A stretch of DNA of 64,000 nt. Source: Hymenopus coronatus (lineage: Eukaryota > Arthropoda > Insecta > Mantodea > Hymenopodidae). The stretch covers positions 51,172,001-51,236,000 of the forward strand of contig CM060883.1 in NCBI GenBank assembly GCA_030762935.1. The letters run 5' to 3'. Both the position numbers and the translations under genes were made by a program. The notes under the pieces were generated by a model. It made no database searches, was not told the DNA's origin, and saw only the letters and a program-made list of their open reading frames with translations. Positions 57,800 through 64,000 of the stretch are shown here, piece after piece; the first letter of the stretch is position 1, and each line of letters opens with the position of its first letter.

Positions 57800-59053
57800 C
57801 AAGGATCAGTCTATAATTAATGCCTGCTATTTTTTACTCGACTTTAATATGTAAGAAAATTAAACGTTATCATACAGCATGAAAGCCACAACTTGAGAAT
57901 TAAATTGTCACTTTTCAATGCAGTTCCCGTCCTTTTCCACAGTTTCCGAAGCCTTTGACGCACAGATGTTTTCACGGCCTCTGCATCTTCAAAGTGAATC
58001 CCACGATGAGCTTCCTTTAGCGGCCCAAACAGATGATAGTCTGATGGTGCTAGGTCAGGGCTGTATGGAGGATGAGGCAAGACTTCCTATCCAATTTTCA
58101 CAATCGCTTCAGCGGTGTGGTGACTAGAGTGTGGTCTTGCATTGTCATGCAAAAGAAGAACATCCGCCATGATTTTTGTTCTTCGAATTCCCCGAAGTGC
58201 TTTAAGCTTTTTTGGGGGGTGCTGACGTATCGGACAGAATTTATTGTGCATCCCTGTGAATCCCAGAACACTGTCACCATCGCTTTCCCTGCTGATGGCA
58301 CTGTTTTGAATGGTTTCTTCTTCGCTGAGGCTGTGCGATGCCATTCCATAGACTGGCTTTTTGATTCAGGTTCAAATAAACAAACCCATGTTTTGTCTCC
58401 AGTCACAATTTTTTCCAGAAACTCCTCTCCCTCCAAACTGAAGCACTGCAAGGGTTCGGCGGTTATTGTTTTTTTTTTTATTTATTATTTTGTCTCATTC
58501 TCGTCGGTTAACATTCTTGATTCCCACGGTGAACAAACTTTGGTACCCCAGTTGAATAATCATCATCACACTGCCTTTACTGGGGGTCATAATGCCACAC
58601 AATTCATCCGTTGTTACCCAGCGGTCAGTTTGAATGATCTCATCTACTAGCTCAATATTGCGTGGAGTCACTGCAGTCACCGGTTTAGAGCTTGGATTTT
58701 CATCAGCCAACGGTGTTTACCCTTCTGCTTCGTTGCAGTGACAGACCCATCTTCTAACAGTGCTAACACCCGTTGTTGCCTCACCAAACACATTTTTCAT
58801 TCTTTCATAAATGCGAATGGGCGTTTCACCTTCCGCATGCAAGAATTCAAATACGGAGCACTGTCTAATACGCATATCGATGTCAGCAGTTTTGCAAAAT
58901 GCAGCAGTGCTGCCACCTGTTGACTTAGGACGTTGGTACTGCAATGGATTAGAGAAGAAGGTTTGTGGAATTGCGCCAAATTCAAATTGTTCACATCGCT
59001 AACTTAGTTAAGGAGAGAAAAAAAAAAAAAAAAGAGGAGACATTAGACCCTCG
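57800..59053 (-). mobile_element. Full-length mariner element, 1,254 bp
   Basis: The left end CAAGGATCAGTCTATAATTA and the reverse-complemented right end CGAGGGTCTAATGTC share 6 of the first 8 bases. TA flanks both (57798-57799 and 59054-59055). The length is that of a standard mariner. The transposase inside is frameshifted. A T-rich 30-base tract near 58470-58495 and an A run near 59019 look like later expansions. Confidence 0.75.
57844..58944 (-). pseudogene. Mariner transposase (D,D34D type), frameshifted
   Basis: A mariner transposase cuts and pastes its element at TA dinucleotides. In minus-strand order: 'DIDMRIRQCSVFEFLHAEGE' with 'STVRRWVCHCNEAEG' (first helix-turn-helix; about 58900-58717), 'TPRNIELVDEIIQTDRWVTT' (second; about 58660), 'EEFLEKIVTGDKTWVCLFEP' (first catalytic Asp in VTGD; about 58410), 'LLLHDNARPHSSHHTAEA' (second Asp; about 58150) and 'HPPYSPDLAPSDYHLFGPL' (third Asp; about 58060). 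All three catalytic Asp are still visible, but the parts lie in different frames. At least three shifts separate them, and a stretch near 58480 is missing. The domain order and spacing match the SETMAR-like mariner class. It is inactive as it stands. Confidence 0.9.
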
Positions 59054-59055
59054 TA

Positions 59056-60223
59056 GAATGGCTCCCTTGTCAATTCATATACAAGACATGAAAGTGTGTA
59101 CTTCGAAAGGCAAAGAGCCTTTTTGAGGTATACGGCTTTCACCTTCTCTAACTATAGGAGGTCTCTCTTTGTTAGACGAGTGTAGATGTTATCCAATCCA
59201 TACGTGACGATTGGCGTGATCTTTGTGATAACATTAACTAATAATTTCTAATAATATCCGTCATGCAACTTGAAAATCAGTCAATTTTGACAAAAACTCT
59301 TGTCAGATTGGTAACCCTGATCACAATCAGATATCGCTGCTCTCTAGGCAGGTAATGACTCGCCTTCAAGTTTTTATTTAAACGTTTCACTGTTGAACGA
59401 CTGCGCAAGCTATTCTGTAGGCGAATAATTGACACGGTAGCGGTCCCTGAAGTTCCAGAGTAAAACCACAGACCCTTGCGGGTCTATTTGGCGCGTCCAA
59501 ATAGAGAGGATATTTGCTCTGACACACAGACCCTACAGACGACGCTGTTTCCCTATACATTCTGGGTAAAACTCTTTAAGCCGTCAGCATTAGCCACAAA
59601 AGCTAGGATATGCAGAATGAAAACTAGCATAAATAATGGTTAACAGCGGACAAAAGAAAATTTAACACGAAGATATGCACTTTCTTAAGAATATAAATAA
59701 ACACAATAAAGAGAAGTACTGTGAATTACTTTAATCTACAAGTTATTTATAATAGTCCTAATATACTTGTTTAATGACCGCCAATAGCAATGAGCATCAA
59801 AGTTCATAAGCGGTTACTGTTGATTTGGATAAAAAATACAAAACAATAAATAAAAATTACCAACACAACTAATTACCAAGCCTAGGATTTTTAAGTCCTA
59901 AAAACTTTTAAATTCGGTATATAAGGATTTTATAGGCTATTGTGTGTTCAATTTAAGACTTTTACGATCCTGGAATATATATTTGCATAAATCACTACTC
60001 TGTGTTTAAAACACTATTAACTTAAAATTGTAAAAAGTTGAATGAAATATAATGTTTGCACCATTCCGATGATGTTGCACGAAAGTAACATTTTTCTGTG
60101 GAAAGTTAGCAACCTTAAATACCCATCACCGGCCAGTAATAATTATGTAATGACTGTGGCTATAATTATCATGGATTCTAAAAAGAACGTACTTTATGCT
60201 ACACTTCAAAGTTATTTAAAAAA
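59056..60223. other. Unassigned DNA with paired hairpins
   Basis: No gene recognised. The notable part is 59470-59502, listed separately. Confidence 0.45.
59470..59502. other. Two adjacent perfect stem-loops
   Basis: AGACCC-TTGC-GGGTCT (59470-59485) is followed directly by ATTTGG-CGCGT-CCAAAT (59486-59502). Both stems are perfect 6-bp inverted repeats with 4- and 5-base loops. No ORF or repeat explains them. Confidence 0.6.
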
Positions 60224-61079
60224 CCTAATGTATTCCATTCACATGACTTTCTCTATATCGCAGTAACAAATTATTGTTAAAAAGCCTGTACTTTTATGTA
60301 CTTTATGATAATCGAGATAAAAATCAGTAGAAATTATCTTAATTACTTGTATCCTCGGAAGTAGAAGGGAAATAAAGGAATACATTAGGCTAAAACCATA
60401 GTCAAACGCTTTAAAAGCCGGTTACCATGTGGATGAAATCAGTTTCTATGCAGGGCCAGGAGTTTACAATTTTCCGTGTGAAAAAAAGTTTATTTTACGT
60501 CTGAAACAAATAACAAGGAATGTCTCAGAAATGATCACTTCAACAAAAAAAGCGTATATAACATAAATTGTGCGTTTTAACGTGATTTACATTTGTTGTG
60601 TAGTAAGTTTTTGTCTAGCTCTTACGGTTTACAAGTTACGCAAAATTCAGCAAAATTGGTTCAGAATAAAGAGGTCTTTAGATGCTATTCCTCCCAGAAA
60701 ATTCAAGATATAAATTTAATTGTCACATAAATATCTTTAATATACGGCATTTTAATCAAAATCATAATAGACATTTGTTTAGAAAATCAACATTTTCGAT
60801 TTTTTTTCCATGTAAAGGGTAGTTTGAGGTGGGGGGATTTTTCTCAAAATCCCCGTGTCGCATCCCTGGAAGATACTAAACTTAAAATCCAAGTTTGGTA
60901 TTTTACCGACTTTTCGTTTTCGAGTTATCGTGTTTACAAACACACGTATATACAAATGGACCTTTTCTGAAAATACTTTTATGGATACAGGGGACCATAA
61001 AACGCGTATTTCCAGTGAAATATCTGTATCGAATTTTTCGGCGGAATTCACTATGTACATAGAAAGTGTAGAGAGAGTA
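60224..61079 (+). mobile_element. Family H copy, full length, H-B
   Basis: It starts CCTAATGTATTCCATTCACA and ends GTGTAGAGAGAGTA. It carries GTTATCGTGTTTACAA and CAGGGGACCATAAAAC. The palindromic end is shortened (TTCACTATGTACATAGAAAG). It abuts the LINE relic at 61085. Confidence 0.9.
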
Positions 61080-61084
61080 AAAAG

Positions 61085-61900
61085 TGCGTATTGCCGGTTT
61101 TACTGTTTCAGTCCACCAAACATATTTCTGGGGCACGATTCTGAAGGAGGCTTTAAATAGGTTCCATTAAGCTTTAAATCGCTCCAGCACTTCTGTGTCC
61201 TCTAACATGGAGTTATTAAACTACCAATGTCCCCGGCCTACCTTGTGGAATCTGGAGTTGTCATAACACAATGATGGTCGTTAAACACCAAAGGAACAAC
61301 GCAAATTCGGTGAACAGCAGTAGATATCCCTGGACAAACATATTATACGATCTAAGTGAGATGTGGAGGTGTGATGACTAAATGTTACATCTTTGCCATG
61401 CTTTATTTCCCATGCATTCTGAAGCTGGAGCCGAGACATTAATTCATGCTTCATAGTGCTGAAATTGGGTGCACTTTTCTCAGCGTGCAATTAAAATCAC
61501 CGGCGAGAGCGCATTCCTTAGCGTGCAGTAAATGTCGGGTTAAATAATTTTGAAAAAACCGCTCTCACTCTTTTGATGTGTCCCTGCGGGAGCGTATATA
61601 TTCACTAACACCTTGTCATCCAGAGTTGCAGATACGATCCACCCGTAGGGTTCCATCCAAAAATTCTGTAAGGGAAGACCTTTATGATAGACAGTGGCAG
61701 TGCCCCTTCCGTCTAAGCCGAGATTGACCTTATAGTCTGACCATAAAGAACAACCAAATTACAAGTATTCGATTCTTGCAGAAAACAAATATCAACGTTA
61801 TCCTCCGAGAAATGTGTTGAGCAGTTAGTGTAACAAGACATTGACAGCTGTTCATATTTAAAGTCGCTATTGATTTCAGGTAAATCATGCTAAGGAGGTA
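61085..61900 (-). pseudogene. LINE ORF2 apurinic-like endonuclease domain relic
   Basis: The domain nicks target DNA during LINE insertion. From the right: 'SIATLNMNSCQCLVTL' (the usual first strand, close to ATLNINSI), 'DNVDICFLQES' (the FLQE motif with a catalytic Glu), 'DGRGTATVYHKGLPLQNFW' (GTAI-like strand), 'DKVLVNIYAPAGTHQK' (NIYAP motif) and 'MSRLQLQNAWEIKHGKDVTF' (DAWR-like). Then come 'TSHLDRIICLSRDI' (SRIDYIFVS-like) and 'VPLVFNDHHCVMTTP' (the SDH motif, here NDH). The linker 'NNSMLEDTEVLERFKA' leads to 'WNLFKASFRIVPQKYVWW', the standard WW before the reverse transcriptase. The parts are in different frames with several stops. The GDFN motif is degraded. Confidence 0.85.
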
Positions 61901-62099
61901 CGAACACAAGGACGTTACAAGCAGGAGCAGCATATGCAAATACCTTCTATCAATGCTACAGGTATTACTGGCAGGTGTTCTTTTCTTCAACTGGAGAGAC
62001 CTGTGGCTATGGTCACCAGAAAAAACTCTTTCCCTCTCCACCATATGGAGGAAGGTGCGACGGGTTCAGTTCTGTCTTCATTGGGGCGAACAGAGAGTT

Positions 62100-62288
62100 T
62101 TTTTTTTCTTTCTTTTTACTTTGTTTTGCCGTATTATTACTGTTTATTACTGTTTTCTTACTTTTACAACACACACATATACACAAACATATAACACCCA
62201 TGCCCAAGGCGGGACTCGAGCCCACGATCCCCAGCGCTACGAAGCACCAAAGCGGGACGCCTTGGCGAGCGCGGCCATGGGGACCGGC
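62100..62288 (-). mobile_element. SINE-3 copy inside LINE
   Basis: Poly-T, an AC-rich spacer, then the antisense head GCGGGACTCGAGCCCACGAT and TTGGCGAGCGCGGCCATGGG, closing ACCGGC. GAGTT lies on both sides (62095-62099 and 62289-62293), a probable short target duplication. The overlapping ORFs on both strands here (61887-62318 and others) are by-products of LINE plus SINE. Confidence 0.82.
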
Positions 62289-62299
62289 GAGTTAAGTCC

Positions 62300-63720
62300 T
62301 ACCGGTCGCCACTGCTAGTTGTAGAACTGCGTACTCCTCGGCAGTCCACTGGCTGTCATCTGGGAGGCTGTGTTGCAGTCCACGTACTCTGAGCCGAGGG
62401 TTCTCGCACAGAATAACACCTCCGTCCCGCAGGTCAAACCATGTCCTGAATATCAGCAGGTATGCTGGGATAACTCATCCTAGACAGGGCATCAACACCA
62501 ATCTCCACTGGCAAGTGCGCATCATTCTGCGCCGACGCTAGCTCTCCGCCATTGTCTTGTCATGGCGATAACTTCCTGCGTCCTCTCCGGCATCCCAGGA
62601 ATCGCACGAAGACCTGATTGTTCTTTCCTCAAACGCGTGAGTACTGAGCCTCTGTGGTGCTTCGAAATAACCTATGCTGCTGGTGTCACTAGCTGTTGTA
62701 GAGACTGTTCTAGCGCGGCATTTTACTGCTGTTCTTCCTCAGTTTCTTGCTCCATTGCCAGCTGGCTGCTCCTTGACGATTTTTCACCACTCGTTTTGTG
62801 CCATCTTGGCCCGCTTACCAGGCTGTTGTTCAGTCGGTCGTTTCTCCACCCCGCAGCTGAAACCACCATTAGTGTACCAAGACCGGCTTGCTCCTTCCCC
62901 TCGGAGGTGTGCGTAAATTGGAGTTTTCTTGCAAAATCGCGGAGCACAGTTGCATACTCCCTATGCTGTCGAAGCATCGACGCATTCTGGGTCGAAACAT
63001 TCAGTGGCGAACCATTCTCCTATGATCCCTTAACAGGATTGACTTTACATTGACACCCAGAGGTGGGAAACTTTCACTTTGCAGACCAGTTACCGAAGGA
63101 GCGGTGCTATGTCATTCCGATAACCACCAGCCACCTTGCGCACATTGATGGATCGGGCGCATAGACTTGCTTCAGAAGTTCCGTGCTTTGGCAGACACAG
63201 CATGAACGAGGTTTTCCAGCATAGAATACGGATAATCTGTAGCTGTCAGTTACAAGAAAACTGAGAATAGTCCTCTTTAGCTGCATTTTAACCGTACGTA
63301 TGCCGTTGAACACCAGCGGAACACGATACTGGCCATTGTTCTTTTCGGACATCATATGCAATCCCGTAACGTTGCAAAGGTTGTTGGATCTAATAATACA
63401 TTATGTTTAAATAGAAACATTGATAACATTTCTTTCCATCCTTATTTTACATTTAAAGAAATTTTCGGATTCATTATTCTGTTTATCTTTCTGCCCTTAT
63501 TATCCCTAAGAGAACCTTAAATTTTAGGGAATCCAGATAAATTTATACCCGCACCTCGTTCGGAAGTTCTGGTGGAACGTCAAAAATACGCACAGTTAGC
63601 GCATTACCGGCCGCGTATTCAATGATCAACTTATTTCCCCATTCATGTACGTGAAACTCGTTTCTTCCGAGAAAGTATTTCAAATCCTCTCCAATAAGAG
63701 TGCTGATAAAGTTTTAGATA
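62300..63720 (-). pseudogene. LINE ORF1 (gag-like, zinc-knuckle) relic
   Basis: From the right: 'EDLKYFLGRNEFHVHEWGNK' and 'LTVRIFDVPPELPNEV' (63710-63545), an RRM-like start common in arthropod LINE ORF1. Then 165 AT-rich bases without similarity. Then 'YRVPLVFNGIRTVKMQLKR' and 'YRLSVFYAGKPRSCCVC' (63361-63150), where the Cys pair begins a CCHC zinc knuckle whose last ligands are lost ('QSTELLKQV'). After a gap, charged sequence (62977-62723) with a Glu-rich end fits an ORF1 C-terminus. ORF1 proteins bind LINE RNA. The long plus-strand ORF at 62562-63053 is the antisense shadow of this relic. Stops and gaps show it is dead. Confidence 0.7.
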
Positions 63721-64000
63721 AATTGCCTCTCACGGGTGATTAACTTTATCTTATCCACTTGTTTTTCATTTAACCGTAAGGCACCGGCAATAAGCCGTCG
63801 GTCTCGTTGCATTCAACGCAAATTTAACCCGAAAAGTTTTCCGAGAGCACATTTCCATTTTCCACATAGAAAGTATTCTGTAACACGTAATATTAGGCGC
63901 AAAAATATAGACCAGCGCGTTAAGTCCCTCTTGCACTCACTGTCACTACACCACCACCTTGTAAACATAACTGCTTCCTGGTTACGTCCGCTCGGACCGA
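63721..64000. other. Right edge, unassigned; possible LINE 5' region
   Basis: It lies upstream of the ORF1 traces on the minus strand and so could hold the LINE 5' untranslated region. No motif was found. Confidence 0.35.

Larger units (their letters stand above)
61085..63720 (-). mobile_element. Two-ORF LINE (non-LTR retrotransposon), truncated, carrying a SINE-3
   Basis: ORF1 traces run from about 63720 to 62300 and ORF2 endonuclease traces from about 61900 to 61085, all on the minus strand. A SINE-3 (62100-62288) lies between them. ORF2 stops after the endonuclease and linker, where a family H copy begins. The reverse transcriptase is not found left of that copy, so the rest of the element is missing. 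The LINE end at 28.3 kb is another copy or another family. Confidence 0.8.

Noticed and set aside
58072..58650. 192-codon plus-strand ORF
   Set aside because: It is antisense of the frameshifted mariner transposase, whose motifs on the minus strand are unmistakable.
62562..63053. 163-codon plus-strand ORF, rich in Cys and Ser
   Set aside because: The opposite strand carries a LINE ORF1 C-terminal region, and the plus frame is its shadow.

Overview
The window is AT-rich, repeat-dominated eukaryotic DNA, most probably from an arthropod (insect-like). The reasons are several mariner-type transposases, a Helentron/DINE-1-like non-autonomous family, tRNA-derived SINEs, many microsatellites and no bacterial-style gene packing. 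I cannot name the species. No complete host gene is visible. The only host-like coding trace is a THAP zinc-finger fragment near 14.8-15.2 kb, which may itself be transposon-derived. Almost every other recognisable sequence is a mobile element or its wreck.

The main component is one interspersed family, called family H here. Full copies are about 0.75-0.95 kb, and full, truncated and rearranged pieces together cover roughly a third of the window (my sum of segments is about 23 kb). Read in the direction used here as '+', a copy begins TCTGATGTGTTCCATTCACA, with a small stem-loop followed at once by TGACTTTCTCTA. It ends with a palindrome centred on CTATGTACATAG and closes ...GTAGAGAAAGTA. The short inverted repeat ACTTTCTCTA/TAGAGAAAGT lies at the very end on one side and about 20 bases inside a terminal stem-loop on the other. 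That asymmetry, an internal CA/T-rich microsatellite, T|T target sites and head-to-tail arrays fit a Helentron-associated element (HINE, the DINE-1 type). If so, the biological 5' end is the TACTTTCTCTA end, opposite to my '+' reading. Two subfamilies can be told apart: H-A (GCTATGCTGTCCACAG, ...CTCAAAAC) and H-B (GTTATCGTGTTCACAG, ...CCCTAAAAC).

Layout. 0-7 kb: SINEs, two H copies, and a mariner-like pseudogene holding a SINE-1 that itself holds a SINE-3. 7.6-10.4 kb: two non-autonomous hAT-like elements with 8-bp target duplications, one interrupted by SINE-3. 10.8-13.2 kb: a triple head-to-tail H array. 14.8-15.2 kb: the THAP fragment. 16-27 kb: H copies, SINE-1 copies and rearranged H mosaics. 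28.3-28.8 kb: the 3' end of a LINE ORF2. 30-43 kb: H copies separated by apparently unique AT-rich DNA, a GC-rich repeat and a possible LTR. 43.46-45.26 kb: a mariner with both TIRs and TA duplications, containing an H copy. 45.3-51 kb: SINEs, a second copy of a hAT-like element and three SINE-2 copies. 51-56 kb: H copies. 56.7-59.1 kb: a fold-back element, a BED/hAT-like pseudogene and a full-length but frameshifted mariner. 60.2-63.7 kb: an H copy abutting a two-ORF LINE that carries a SINE-3.

The nestings give a partial chronology: mariner before H, H before SINE-1, SINE-1 before SINE-3. No regulatory or metabolic system can be inferred. The window is best read as a record of successive transposon invasions.
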